NCBI GenBank assembly: GCA_051453625.1
Contig: JBOZIK010000001.1
Location: 129,764,685 to 129,828,684, forward strand
DNA from: Welwitschia mirabilis
Taxonomy: Eukaryota; Gnetophyta; Gnetopsida; Welwitschiales
Direction: 5' to 3'
Length of the DNA stretch: 64,000 nt
Part shown: positions 24,736-37,596 of the stretch, piece after piece
How positions within the stretch are numbered: the first letter of the stretch is position 1
How the letters are laid out: each line of letters opens with the position of its first letter
Notes under the pieces: model-generated
What the model was told of the DNA's origin: nothing
What the model saw: the letters and a program-made list of their open reading frames with translations, nothing else
The model's database searches: none
Made by a program: the position numbers and the translations under genes

Positions 24736-26323
24736 TTACAAATCATGAGTATCATTATTTAATTCATTCAAGGTAATACTCAAAGAATGGATCCAAGAAC
24801 TCTTTAATGACTTTTAAGAATGTTTAATAGGATTTAGAAGCTCCTTATGATTTAACTCTAAGCATGCATTATCATCAAGAAGATAAAGCTTACCCAAGTT
24901 TAAAATTCCAAGATATTCCAAGTCAAACTCTTAAAACGAATAATCATCAAAAGCACTAGGTAAAGTGGACTAGATAGAAAAAGAATGAATGTTACTTTGA
25001 GTATTACATGAAATTAAAAAAAAAGAAATTTAGAGATAGGAGAAATGGACTCTTTAAAGTTATGAGTTTTATGAGAATCAAGGAAAGAACATAAACTTGA
25101 AAATTATATGAAGGTTTAATTGGAAGAGATGAAGAATAATTATCTTTATCAAGATCATAAGATAATGTAAAAGTAAGAGTAGAAGTGGATGTAGAAGTGG
25201 AAGGAAGGATGTGACTTGAATTTGTATATAAAGGCATAGGTGGAAAGGATATAAAAGTGTGGGTAGGATGAATAAGTCTATCTTTGACAAAGTTTGAATG
25301 AATCTATATAAGTGCTTTATTGTGATCAATTTCTTTACTATTGTATTTATCATTATTTTGTTGGGTTGTTATTTCAATTTCCTTATTATTATTTGTAACT
25401 AAATCTTCCTTCTTTTGTTGAATATCATGCTCTAAAGTATTGGATTCATTAAAAAGATTATCAAGAGAAATAAGAGTATTATCTTTGTTATTGATTATAA
25501 ATTTTTTAGATATTTCATGAATGGATTTCTCATTTCAATTATCTAGTAGTAAATGGATGGTAGGAATATAATCTAAAACCTTAATATAATCTATTAGATG
25601 GTCATTCATATCTGAGTTATTGAAAAATTGAGTTGATTTATTATCTCCCCTTTTTTTATCTTTTAATGAGTAGGATGTTAAAGTTTGATCTAAAATTTTA
25701 TATTCTATTTAAAAGAAAGAATTATTATCATTTGTGTCTAAGTTCTCCTCATTTTCCTCAAGGTAGGATGAAGTAGGATAGTTTTAAGAATGTTGTGTTA
25801 TAAAAGAACCTTAAATTGGTAACAATATTTGTTGCAAGATTTTAACTAAATTTTCTAGGTCCTTATTGATGTGTTCTTGATTTTTCTTCATTTCATAAAT
25901 CATGAATCATTTTATTCCTCATAGTAGGTTATGGAAGATGGTTCTTCTTCATAGTAACACATGGGAGATAGTTAGGTTTAACAAAAATGATTATGGAAAG
26001 TTTGTCTAAATAAGGTGGAATCCCTAAAATGTGGAGAATCTTCATCATCATTTCTATATAAGGTTTGAAAAGAAGAGGGAAAAGAGTAAGAAGGTTAAAA
26101 AGAGGAAGAAGTCCAATTACTACTTTCAACAATGTTTTGTATTGTTTGCCCTCTTGTAAAATCTCTTGAAGTGTTTGATCATTATAAATCTTGAAATATT
26201 TTATGTTTCTCCTCCTTTCTATAAAGATCTCTCAAAGTGTTTTATTACTATGATTGTGAGAATGTTTCAAGCTTCTTTTCCTTTCAGCAAGAATTTCCCC
26301 AATGGCCCTTCTATCACTATCAT
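24736..26323 (-). pseudogene. Decayed gag-position ORF, unit 3
   Basis: From an ATG at 26321-26323 to a TAA at 24736-24738, 1588 bp, close to the 1574 bp of unit 4. Many frameshifts and stops. Overlapping open frames of 77 and 91 codons at 25004-25353 are in different frames over the Ser/Thr-rich segment, which shows how scrambled the frame is. Confidence 0.65.
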
Positions 26324-27331
26324 TAAAGCAATTAAGAAGAATGGAATAAGATAATTTTATTTCAAGATGATAAGAAAGATAAGTATACAATAAAGATCAA
26401 GTACTATTCTCTTTGATGTTTCATCATTTAATCAAAATTGTTGATCCTTAACAGTCAAAGATGTGTAATGGCTATTATTATAACTATCAGAAAAATAGCT
26501 AACAGAATGAATATAGTGAGAAAAAAATCTAATTTTGAAATAATAAAATAAGAAAAAAATTCTTAGAACTTGTGTACCTGTGATGTATGTACCTGAATTT
26601 TGCTTGAACTTAAATAATCCTTCTCTGATATTTCTTTCAATTAAGTTTTACTTCCTCTGATATTTTATTTTTCTATTAGAATTCATCATATCCCTTCATG
26701 CTCAAATAGCCAAAAAAAAAAAAAAAAAATTAAAAATAATAGATTATCATCCACCTAGTCATGGGAACAACAGAAAGAACAACAATCACAGAAAAATCAA
26801 ACTCTAAAAATTGTAGAAAATGAAAAATTAAAATGTCATCTAGCCTGTCATGGGGACGACAGGAAGGATGACACTCACACTAACATAAAATCAAAACTTA
26901 AAAACTCAAAAAAACCACTGAAAATGGAAAAAAACCTAGATTATTATTTAGGCTATTGTGGGGATGATAGAAAAGATGACAGTAACTTATTTAAAATTGC
27001 AAAAAAGAAAATTGCAAAATTCTTAAAATAAAAGAACAAGCTATCATCCAAGCTTTTATGGGGATGAAAGAAAATATAATAGTAACTTTATTAATGAACT
27101 ATAAACAGAAGAAAAATTATGAAAATAGAAATTTATTTCAAAATTTTAGAACTATCATACCCAATGTTATAGAGATGACAGAGAATCCCTAAAACTATGG
27201 AAAATAAAATTTTGCTGAAGTAAACTATTTTAAGTTATACTAAAAATATAGCATTAATTCAAATAATAACCTAAACAAAAGATTCAAGGTACTTATCTAA
27301 TTAGTGATAATTCTCCAGCTTCTTGCGGACT
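26324..27331 (-). other. Leader of unit 3 with hairpin motif cluster
   Basis: Contains five motif copies between about 26748 and 27185. The copy at 26844-26863 is the cleanest in the window: CCTGTCATGGGGACGACAGG, in which CCTGTC pairs with GACAGG. A 17-base A run lies near 26714. Confidence 0.6.
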
Positions 27332-27349
27332 TCCTCGATAGTAATGCCA
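27332..27349 (-). other. tRNA-Asp-type primer binding site, unit 3
   Basis: The minus strand reads TGGCATTACTATCGAGGA; every difference from the tRNA-Asp complement is a transition. Three bases separate it from LTR 4. Confidence 0.65.
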
Positions 27350-27352
27350 AAA

Positions 27353-28708
27353 TGCTACAGTGTAAATTTATGTAATCTTAAAGTCCTTTAAGTAAACCTA
27401 TAAATTAAACAACTTGCAAAAAAGCACATGCTAGTATATATAGGAGTTCACTTGAATGTCGTAATCCTAATGAAAGCACTAGGCTTAGAGTTAGAGAGTT
27501 AATTTTCAAAGATATTTTTAGTCTTTTATCTATTAATAATTGAAAGTAAATAATAAAGTAAAATGCAATGCAAAGTAAATGGTGATGAAATGAAAATGGA
27601 AGTGGAATGAATTATATAGGATCATAATCCTTCTATGACAAAAACTATCTTCTCTATAATTTAGATCAATTAATAAGAGTACTCAACTTATTTCTAATAA
27701 ATATAAACTATGAGATATACCAAATAGAATATGAAATGCAATGTGAAATGAAAATGGAATAAAAATGCAAATCTAAACTAATCAAAATCAACTTTGACAA
27801 AGGTTACCATTATGATCTAAATAAACTACAGAATTGTTACTTTAAACTATAACCAATTTAAATCATAAGGGACATAAATAGAATTGGAATAAAAAAAAGT
27901 AATTGCATTGATTCAAAGAACTTTTACATCCACTTAGAATAAAATATCAGCACCTTAATGGAAAAGACTCAACCTAACACTAAGGGAACTCCTTTCTGTA
28001 GCTACTAGATGAACCTCTTGTTCTTTAATTTTTTGTCATAAGCATATCATGTATAAAAGATGAATTGAAAATAAGGACAGGGAGGTATTTATAGTTTTAC
28101 ATTAAAAATTTTAGAATCATAACCATAAAAGTTGGATAAGAAACCATAGTAGCCTAAGTGGGATGCATAAATTCATTACAAGATAATTTAGCCCATCTTA
28201 TACAAAAAATTTATCATCTTGACTATCATGGATATGACACTGGAAATGATGCCCCATAATAACAAATAAATCATTAGCTTTCAGCTTCATAATTAGCCTC
28301 TTAGTTGGCTACAGATATGTCATCATTCCTTATGTTATGGGAATGACAATGGGGATGAAACCTCCTTAGAAAAGGGGCTTCATTGGCTTCAAGCTCCAAT
28401 CCACATTACTATTATAATAGGCAGATGTAGTGTTGTCGTCCCTTCTGTCATGAGGGTGATAGTAGCGACAACGTATTTTCTAAGTTCCTTAGGTAAATCA
28501 AATTAACCTTCTTCATCATTAATTTTGCTCCAATATACTAAGTACTAGAATATTCTTGAAATGCCTCTAATTATGCTAATAATTATGTGTTTCTATGATC
28601 ATTCCATCGACTCTCCAGAATTATTAAAATTGCATCCAAACCTATATAAATATCCTGTAAAATTAATTTAAATACACCATCAAATTCCTTTAAATTGACA
28701 TCATAACA
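27353..28708 (-). repeat. LTR 4 (gap-free reference LTR)
   Basis: 1356 bp without gaps, from TGCTACAGTGTA to ACATCATAACA. It is a good reference for the family because unit 4 is complete. Three hairpin motif copies lie at about 28214-28258, 28320-28358 and 28432-28475. Confidence 0.85.
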
Positions 28709-28723
28709 TAGCCTCCTACTTAG
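28709..28723 (-). other. Polypurine tract, unit 4
   Basis: The minus strand reads CTAAGTAGGAGGCTA immediately before the LTR, one base off the clean tract of unit 2. Confidence 0.65.
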
Positions 28724-28875
28724 CCTTGTTAGTCCTTGACAAAGTGAGTGATCAACTATATTGCAAGCCAATTTGACTAGAATAATCAACAACTAAAAAA
28801 ATGGAATTTGAGTTTAATTTTATCATATAGGAATAGACCAAAATCCATTAACTATTATAATTACTATTGTATTCA

Positions 28876-28892
28876 TAAGCCCCCTACTTAAA
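28876..28892 (-). other. Second polypurine tract, unit 4
   Basis: The minus strand reads TTTAAGTAGGGGGCTTA, 167 bp inside the first. The inner copy is better kept than the LTR-proximal one here. Confidence 0.6.
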
Positions 28893-31303
28893 CGCATCAC
28901 AATGGAATGAATGAATGTAATACAAATATGTAAATCATAAAATGTAACAGTGATGATTCATAAAATAATAATGTGTATGCATAATTTGAGAAAGCCATTT
29001 TGAAACTAACGTGTAAAACTTATGTAGTAATAATATCAAATAATGATGCATAAAAAGTTCATTAATGTTTTCTAAAAGGAGTAAAGTATAAGATTAAATA
29101 TAGCATTTTTTCCTATAGATGATCTAAAACATTACTATAAGAAAACTCTATGAGTGGGCTACTGTGCTCCTATTAGATAAAGTCCATGAAATTTATTCAA
29201 GTAATATAAAATCATATACAACCAACTCATCATAAATATGTATCATGAAAGCACAAATAATCCCTTTAAATTTTTAAAAATTATAAATTTTTGCTTAATA
29301 TCTCAGAAGAAATCTCAAGAGGTGTCCTATCCCTCTTATAGGTAAAGAAAGACGTCCCTGATTGTCCAAAGTAAAAAGAATGACTATCGTCCTATCTATC
29401 ATAATGATGACATACATGGGATGACAGGGGCTAAATGAGGTGATTAGATAGACTAGGAAAAATCCAAAAAAGGTTGAAATCAAGCAAGTAGTCAAAAAGT
29501 AGTAAAAAAATAGAAGGAATATAAAAAGTAAAGAATTTATCTTGAAAAAACATGACCACAAGGAAAAAGATATAGAAAACCATAATAATGTATGAAGTAG
29601 AAGGAAGTAATGCCCAAAAGAACTACTCAAATATATCCCAAACTCTATGAGTATTCAAGATTTTATAAGTGGATCTATGCAAAACCAAAAGTAAAGAAAT
29701 GGAAAAACAATGACATAAAACAAAAGGAACACATCAATGAAAGTGAAAGGAAGGCATCAAATTAAAGTGCTTAAAGGAAAAATAACCGTTATAGATTAAA
29801 ACTATAAGTGAAAATAAAAATAAAAGTAGAAAAATACCATATGATCAAGTCCTAATTATGTTATGTAAAAATAATACAACAATGACTTTGAAAATTCCAA
29901 ATAAAACAACTAAGGAAAGCACAATGAAAATGGATAACTAGTAACATGAATAAGATTGCTTACCTACCTAAAATTCCATCCTAGAAGAGTTCCTTGGTAG
30001 AAATCATAAAATGACTTAATAATGATGAATTACATAATGTAAATATTTATAAAGTTCCACTAAATAGGCAATGATTATGACGATGTCAAGTATGTTTAAT
30101 GTTATCAAACATTAAATGTTAAGATAAAAAGCTGTTAAAATAAGAACTTATAAGCTATCATCTCAAAACAACACTAGAATCTAAAAAATTAGTAATCATG
30201 TAAATGTACTATAAATAAGTAAATAAAAGGAGTTTATAAAATAAGCAATGCCTTTGATGAAACCAGGAACCTCACTAATCTCGTAACCTCTAAGTACAAT
30301 TTTATTCAACTATAATGAGGGGAGCGCAATCACTGTCAGAGGAGTAAGGATCTATATAGCATAGCCAAATAACCCTCTAGTGGAGTTCTCATAGCTACAA
30401 TATCATACTATCAAAGGCCCCTCTCGAGAATATTTGCTCAAGTGTGCTTACGGTAGGACATTATGTGGAACATGTTTTGAGATATAACATAGAAGAGCAT
30501 GGTCGTTATTTCTTTTTCTTGATTTTTTTCTTTATATTTTTTTTCCTTTTATTTTTTCTTTTAAAAAAATAAATTCTACATGACCAAATACTCATAAGAA
30601 TAAAAGTGAGGTGATGAGATAAATAACAAGGAAGAACATGCTAAGACAACTAATTATTCACACCTTTGAAAGAGAATAAAATAACCAAGGCATCTTCCTT
30701 CAAAATGAAGTTCATATACGTATGAATATCTAAAGATTGGATGAATCCAATATTATCATTTAAAATGCCCAAGTAAAATATTTACTAATTATGGTAATTG
30801 CATAAAGTAAAATATTAGTTAAGTTAAAGATGTTTAAGTAATAACATGATGTTTACCAAAAGAATTAACTAAAAAAGAATTTAGACAATGGTAGGGAAAA
30901 AATCCAAAACAAGTGCTTTTATCATGTTAAAGATTTAATCAATAGATATGTTAATGTTTTTTAACCTTTTATCCATTAACTTTTAAATTTTCCAAGTGTT
31001 CAAGTTGGAAGTTTTAACTGAGCCATTTAAAGATGTACTTTTCCTGAAAGATAAGGACCTAACCATTAAGAAGTTCAACTAATTGTGTAAAAAGTGCACT
31101 CAACTATTGTATTTTTCAAAAAAATGAGGCAAATCAAATAGAAACAAATTGATAAAATATAAAAGATATGCAATCATTTTGGAGTAAAATCAATTGGAGG
31201 TAAAAAGGTAAAATGATAAAACTTTGATTGCATAATTTTCAAAATCCAAATAAGAGATAAAGAAGTAACAAATTTTATTGACAAATAATCTCTCATTGAA
31301 ATA
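28893..31303 (-). mobile_element. Internal region of unit 4, non-coding half (gap-free)
   Basis: About 2.4 kb where an autonomous element would carry part of pol. I searched by eye for reverse transcriptase (YxDD, GLxxAP), integrase (HHCC, DDE) and protease (DSG/DTG) signatures on both strands and saw none. The 111-codon minus-strand open frame at 29295-29630 is hydrophobic and not kept across units. A hairpin motif copy lies near 29387-29432. A T-rich run lies near 30510-30570. Confidence 0.6.
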
Positions 31304-32877
31304 TTACAAATCATGAGTATCATTATATAATTCATTTAAGGTACTGCTCAAAGAATGAATCCAGGAAGTCCTTAAGGGCTTTTGAGAATGTTTAATAAGA
31401 TTGAGAAACTCTTTAACTTTAAGCATGGATTATTATCAAGAAGATAAGGCTTACCTTAATTCAAAATTCCAAGATATTTCAAGTCAAACTTTTGAAAAGA
31501 ATAATCATTAGAAGTACTAGAAAAAGTGGACTAGATAGAAAAAGAATGAATATTAGTTTGAGTATCACATGAAATTTTAGAAAAAAGAGATTAAGAGATA
31601 GGAGAAATAGAATCTTCAAAGTTATGAGTTTTATGAGAATCAAGGAAAGGAACATGACCTTGAAAATTATATGAAGGTTTCATTGGAAGAGATGGAAAAT
31701 GATTATCTTTATCAAGGTCATAAGGTAATGTGAAAGTAAAAGTAGAAATGGATGTAGAAGTGTAAAAAGGATGTAATTTAAAATTGGACATAAAGGCATA
31801 GGTGAAAAGGATGTAGAAGTATGAGTAGAATGAATAAATCTATCTTCTACAAAGTTTAAATGAGTCTCTATGGGTTCTTCATCAATGTCTTCACTATTTT
31901 ATTTTATCACTATTTTGTTGGTTTGTTGCTTCACTTTCCTTAACATTGTTTATAACTAAATCTTCCTTCTTTTATTGAATATCATGCTTTAAATTATTAG
32001 ATTCATCAAAAAGATTATCAAGAGAAATAAGAGCATCATCTTTGTTATTGATTGAAAATTTCTTAGATGTTTCATAAATGAATTCCTCATCTTGATTATC
32101 TAGTAGTAAATGGATGGCAGGGATATAATATAAAATCTTAATATCAACTAATGAATGATCATCCGCATCCTACTTATTGAAAAATTAAGTTAAGTTATTA
32201 TTATCTCCTCTTTACTCATCTCCTAATAAGTAGGATGTGGAAGTTTGATTTGAAATTTAATTTTCTATTTGAAAGCAAGAATTTGTATCTAAGTTCTCCT
32301 CATGTTCCTTAAGATAGGATGAAGTAGGATAGTTTTGAGGATGTTGTATTATAAAAGAATATTAAATTGATAATAATGTTTGTTGCAAGATTTCAACTAA
32401 AGTTTCTAGGTTCTTATTAGTGTGTTCTTGATTTTTCTTCATTTCATCAATCATTTCTTTTAATGAATCATTTTCTTCCTCACAGTAGGTTATGAGAGAT
32501 GGTTATTCTTCATATTAATACATGGGATATGGTTAGATTTGACAAAAATTATTATAGGACGTTTGTCTAAATTAGGTGGAATCCCTAAAATGTGGAGAAT
32601 CTTCATCATCATTTCCATATAAGGTTTGAAAAGAAGATGGGAAAGAATAAGAAGGTTGAAAAGAAAAAGGGACCCAATTCCTACTCTTAACAACATATTG
32701 TGTTGTTCTTCCTTTTGCAAAAAGTGTTTTTCCATTATAAACCTAAGAATCTTTTACATTTCTCCTCCTTTCTGCAAATATCTTTTGAAGTGTTTTCTTA
32801 CTATGATCTTAAGAATGGTTCAAGCTTCTTCTCCTTTAAGTAAGAATTTTTCCAATGGTTCTTATATCACTATTCAT
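31304..32877 (-). pseudogene. Decayed gag-position ORF, unit 4 (reference copy)
   Basis: The family's only discernible coding region, about 525 codons, from an ATG at 32875-32877 to a TAA at 31304-31306 after LYNDTHDL. Pieced together from all units, it has in order: three imperfect 23-residue basic repeats with a core like E-[IV]-F-A-x-R-R (about residues 1-70); a Pro/Ser/Tyr segment with two PSPxxYYEEE phrases (about 100-150); a likely coiled coil around KNQEHINKNLETLVEIL; an acidic Asp/Asn-rich part with NNQDVDDHSLDDIKVL; a Ser/Thr-rich stretch (STSTSTF) before TLPYDLDKD; and a conserved end with SWIHSLSSTLNELYNDTHDL. It stands where gag is expected, but has no zinc knuckle or known gag motif that I can see. 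All six copies are broken by stops and frameshifts. Confidence 0.7.
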
Positions 32878-33877
32878 TGAAGTAGTTAAGAAGAATGAAA
32901 CAAGAAAATTTTATTTCAAGATGGTAAGAAAGATAAGTACATAATGAAGATTAAGCGCTATTCTCTTTGATGTTTCATTGTTTAATCAAAATTGTTAATC
33001 CTTAACACTCAAAAGATGTGTAATGACTGTTATTCTAACCATCAGAAAAATAACTAACAAAATGAATATAACAAGAAAGGAAAATCTAATTTTGAAATAA
33101 TAAAAATAGAAAGCAAACTCTTGGAACTTGCATACCTAGATTTTGCTTGAAGTTAAATAATCCTTCTCTGATATTTCCTTCAATCAAGTTTCGCTGCCTT
33201 TAATATTTTATCTTTATTCTAGAATTCATCGTGTTCTTGCATGCTTAAGTAACCAATAAAAATCAAAATTAAAAATAACAGATGTCATCCATCTGATCGT
33301 GGGGACAATAGGGAGAATGATGATTACAAAAAATTAAACTCTAAAAATTATAGAAAATGAAAAATTAAACTATCCTCTAGCCTATCATGGGGATGATGAG
33401 AAGGACGATAATCATACTAACATAAAATCAAAACTAAAAAACTCAAAAAAATTATTAAAAATAAAAAAAATAGACTATTGTCTAGAATATCATGGGGATG
33501 ACAGAGAAGAGGAGAATAACTTATTTAAAATTGTGAAAAAGAAAAATTACAAAATTATAAAGATAAAAGAATAGATTATCGTCCAGGCTGTCATGGGAAC
33601 AATAGAGAAACTAATAGTAACTTTATTAATGAACTACAAATAGAAGAAAATTTTTGAAAATAAAACTTTATTTTAAAATTTTAGAACTATCATGTTTAAT
33701 GTTATGGGAATGACAGAAAGAATGACAGGATCCCTAAAAAATAAAGAAAATAAAATTATACTAAAGTAATCTATTCTAAGTTATACTAAAAATACAACAC
33801 TAATTTAAATAAATAACTTAAACAGAGGATTTGAAATACTTATTTGGTTAGTAATAATTCTCTAGTCCTTACGGCCT
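32878..33877 (-). other. Leader of unit 4 with hairpin motif cluster
   Basis: About 1 kb between ORF and primer site with five motif copies at about 33284-33325, 33370-33412, 33474-33516, 33574-33612 and 33687-33728. No coding signal. Confidence 0.6.
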
Positions 33878-33895
33878 TATCCGGTAATGATATCA
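33878..33895 (-). other. tRNA-Asp-type primer binding site, unit 4
   Basis: The minus strand reads TGATATCATTACCGGATA, 3 bases from LTR 5. It keeps the ATTACCGG core. Confidence 0.55.
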
Positions 33896-33898
33896 AAA

Positions 33899-34417
33899 TG
33901 TTACATTGTGAATTTATGCAATCTTGAATTTTTTTTAGGTAAACTTGTAAATTAAATAACTTGCAAAAAAACACATGCTAGCATAGATAGGAGTTTAATC
34001 GAATGCATAATCCCAATGAAGGCACTAGGATCAGAGCTAGAGAATTGATTTCTAAAGATATTTTTAATCTTTTATATTTTAATAACCAAAATTAAATAAC
34101 AAAGTAAAATGTAATGCAAAGTGAATGGAGATGAAATGAAAATGAAAGTGAAATAAATTCTATTGGATCCTAATACTTCTGTTAAAAGAACTAGCTTCTC
34201 TATAATTCAAATAAATTAAGAAGAGAACTCAACTTATTCCTAATTAACATGAACTATGAAATATACTAAATAGAATATGGAATGCAATATGGAATGAAAA
34301 TGGAATAACAATGCAAATATAAACTAACCAAAATCAACCTTAAAAAAATTTTACCTTATAATCTAAATAAATTATAGAATCATCACTTTAAACTATAACC
34401 AACTTAAACCATAAAGG
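33899..34417 (-). repeat. LTR 5, partial (runs into a gap)
   Basis: First 519 bp of an LTR (TGTTACATTGTG onward). The remaining about 0.83 kb of LTR is missing at the gap. Confidence 0.8.
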
Positions 34418-34517
34418 NNNNNNNNNNNNNNNNNNNNNNNNNNNNNNNNNNNNNNNNNNNNNNNNNNNNNNNNNNNNNNNNNNNNNNNNNNNNNNNNNNN
34501 NNNNNNNNNNNNNNNNN
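34418..34517. other. Assembly gap, 100 N, about 2.9 kb of unit missing
   Basis: The left flank corresponds to about 8625 and the right flank to about 11563 of unit 1. About 2.9 kb (rest of the LTR and the start of the internal region) is expected, so this is either a deletion in the genome or a join by the assembler. Confidence 0.75.
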
Positions 34518-34988
34518 TCAAGTGATAGCATGACATTTACCAAAAGAATGGCTAAAGAAGAATTTAGATAATGGTAGGAGAATAATCCAAGACAAGTGCC
34601 TCTATTATGTTTAAGATTTAATCAATAGATATGTTAATGTTTTTTAACCTTTTATTTATTAACTTCTGAATATCCCAAGTGTTCAAGTTGGAGGTTTCAA
34701 CTTAGCCATTTAAAGATGTACTTTTTCTAAAAGATAAGAACCTAACGATTGAGAAGTTTAACTAATTGAGTAAAAAGTGCACTCGAGTATTATATTTTTT
34801 AGAAAAATAAGGGTCAAATCAAATAGAAACAAATTGATAAAACATAAAAGGTATAAAATCATTTTGAAGTAAAATCAATTAGAGGTAAAGAGAGTAAAAT
34901 GATAAAACTTTAATAGAACAATTTTTAAAATCCAAATAAGAGATAACAAAGTGATAAATTTTATTGACAAATACTCTCTCATTAAAAC
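34518..34988 (-). mobile_element. Internal region of unit 5, remaining non-coding part
   Basis: Matches 11563-12990 of unit 1 in part; only the ORF-proximal end of the non-coding half is present after the gap. No domain is seen. Confidence 0.6.
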
Positions 34989-36556
34989 ATTGTAAATTAG
35001 AGGTATCATTATATAATTCATTCAAGGTACTACTCAAAGAATGAATCCAAAAAGTCTTTAAGGGATTCTAAGAATATTTAATAAGATTGAGAAGCTCCTT
35101 AAGATTCAACTCTAAGAATATAAGGATTATCCTAATTCAAAATTCCAAGATATTCTAAGTCAAACTTTTGAAAAGAATAATCATGAGAAGCACTATGTAA
35201 AGTGGACTAGATAGAAAAAGAATAAATGTTACTTTGAGTATCACATGAAATTTAAAAAAAAAAGAGATTGAGAGATAGGAGAAATAGAATCTTCAAAGTT
35301 ATGAGTTTTATGAGAATCAAGGAAAGGAATATGGCCTTAAAAATTATATGAAGGTTTAATTAGAAGAGATGGAGAATAGTTATCTTTATCAAGGTCATAA
35401 GGTAATGTAAAAGTGGAAGTAGAAGTGGATGTAGAAGTGGAAGGAAGGATGTAATTTGAAGTTGGACATGAAAGCATAGGTGGAAAGGATGTAAAAGTAT
35501 GAGTAGAATGAACAAGTCTATATTCTACAAAGTTTGAATAAATCTCTATGGGTCCTTCACTATGATCAATTTATTTACTATTGTCTTTGTCATTATTTCA
35601 TTGGATTATTTCTTTACTTTTCTTATCATTGTTTGTAACTAAATATTCCTTCTTTTGTTGAATATCATGCCTAAATAATTGAATTCATCAAAAAGATTAT
35701 TAAAACAGATAAGAACATCATCTTTGTTATTGATTGAAAATTTTTTTAGATGTTTCATAAATGCATTTATCATCCTGATCATTTAGCAGTAAATGGATGG
35801 TAGAGATATAATCTAGAGCATTAATATCATCTAAGGAATGTTCATCTACATCTCGATTATTGAAAAATTGAGTTGAGTTATTATTATCTTTCCATTACTC
35901 ATCTCCTAATGAGTAGGATGTCGAAGTTTGATCCAAAATTTCATCTTCTATTTAAAAGCAAGAATCATTATCATCTTTGTCTAATTTATCCTCATTTTTC
36001 TCAAGGTAGCATGAAGTAGGATAGTTTTAAGGATGTTGTGTTGCAAAAAAAACCTTAAATTGATAACAATGTATATTGCAATATTTCAACTAAAGTTTCT
36101 AGATTCTTGTTGGTGTGTTCTTGATTTTTCTTCATTTCATCAATCATTTCTTTTAATGAATCATTTTATTTCTTATAGTAGATTATGGAAGATGGTTCTT
36201 CTTTATAGTAATACATGGGAGATGGTTAGATTTGATAAAAATAAATGTAGAAAATTTATCTAAATGAGGTGGAATTCCTAAAATGTAGAGAATCTTCATT
36301 ATCATTTCTATATCAGGTTTGAAAAGAGGGAAAAGAAGGTTGAAAAGAGGAAGGGTTTCAATTCCTACTCTCAATAACATTTTTTATTGTTCTCCCTCTT
36401 GCAAAAACCTCTTGAAGTATTTAATTATTATAAACCTTAAAATATTTTATGTTTCTCCTTCTTTCTGTAAAGATTTCTCGAAGTGTTTTCTTATTATAAT
36501 CCTTAGAATGTTTGAAGCTTCTTCTCCTTTAGTACGACCCTTCTATTACTATTCAT
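34989..36556 (-). pseudogene. Decayed gag-position ORF, unit 5
   Basis: From an ATG at 36554-36556 to about 34989. The stop codon that ends the ORF in units 1-4 reads CAA here, so the natural end is lost, or this copy shows the older state. The second N-terminal repeat is shortened by a deletion near 36530-36545 (the AGCAAGAATTTCCCC segment of other units is missing). Confidence 0.65.
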
Positions 36557-37574
36557 TAAAGTAATCAAGAAGAATGGAACAAGATAATTTTATTTTAGGA
36601 TGGTAAAGAAGATAAGCACACGATAAAGACTACTTATTATCGTCTTTGATGTTTCATCATTTAATCAAAATTATTGATCCTTAACACTCAAAAGATGTGT
36701 AATGGCTTTTATTATAACTTTTGAGAAAATAACTAACAAAGTGACTATAGCGAGAAAGAAAAAATCTAATTTTGAAATAATAGAAATAGGAAAAAAATTC
36801 TTAGAACTTGCATACCTATGATGTGTGTACCTCTATTTTGCTTGAAGTCAAATAATCCTTCTTTGATATATCCTTCAATCAAGTTTCATTCCCTCTGATA
36901 TTTTGTATTTTTATTAGAATTCACAGTGTCCCTGCATGCTCAGATAGCCAACAAAAACCAAAATTAAAAATTACAGAATATCATCCACATAATCGTGAGG
37001 ACAACAGGGAGAACAACAACCATAAAAAAATCAAACTCTAAAAATTGCAGAAAATGAAAAATTTAAACTATCATCTAGCCTATCGTGGGGATGATGGGAA
37101 GGATGATGATTACACTAACATAAAATCAAAACTCAAAAACTTAGAAAAATTATTGAAAATGAGAAAAAACTAGACTATCATCAAATCTATCATGGGAATA
37201 ATAGAGAAGATGATAACAACTTATTTAAAATTGCAAAAAATAAAAATTGCAAAATTCTAAAAATAAAAGAATAGATTATCATCTAGGCTATTATGGTAAT
37301 GATAGAAAAAACAATAGTAACTTTATTAATGAACTATGAATAGAAGAAAAATTGTGAAAATATAACTTTATTTTGAAATTTTAGAACTATCATGCCTAGT
37401 GTCATGGGAATGATAGAAAGAACAATAGGGTTCCTAAAAACTATAGAAAATCAAATTTTGCTAAAGTAACCTATTAAGTTACACTAAAAATTTAGTACTA
37501 ATTTAAATAAATAACTTAAATAGAAATTCGAGGTACTTATCTGGTTTGTGATAATTCTCTAGCTTCTTGCTGCT
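36557..37574 (-). other. Leader of unit 5 with hairpin motif cluster
   Basis: Five motif copies between about 36975 and 37430, for example CTATCGTGGGGATGATGGGA near 37080. Confidence 0.6.
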
Positions 37575-37593
37575 CTTCTTAATAAAGGTGCCA
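37575..37593 (-). other. tRNA-Asp-type primer site, unit 5 (badly decayed)
   Basis: The minus strand begins TGGCACCTTTATTAAGAA, keeping only the first five bases TGGCA plus a C. Placement rests on its position just inside LTR 6. Confidence 0.4.
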
Positions 37594-37596
37594 AAA

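Noticed and set aside
26844-26863. CRISPR-like array from the regularly spaced palindromic motif
   Set aside because: Spacers are themselves repeated between units, the copies are few and diverged, and the setting is a plant LTR retrotransposon.
29295-29630. Minus-strand 111-codon hydrophobic ORF, possibly a membrane protein
   Set aside because: Its Phe/Leu/Ser-rich composition follows from T-rich DNA, and the frame is not conserved between units (compare 39777-40052, 10309-10494).
28893-31303. A hidden pol gene in the non-coding half of the unit
   Set aside because: No YxDD, HHCC, DDE or DTG/DSG signature could be read in any frame of the gap-free unit, even when stops and shifts were allowed. 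A profile search of a consensus would be needed to exclude it fully.
32490-32735. Conserved minus-strand frame ending in a Cys-x-Met-Lys phrase, seen in several units (14193-14399, 25929-26132, 36183-36380, 43074-43307)
   Set aside because: It recurs only because the DNA is repeated. The alternative frame joins better with the N-terminal repeats and the PSPxxYYEEE segment, so this is taken as a shadow frame.
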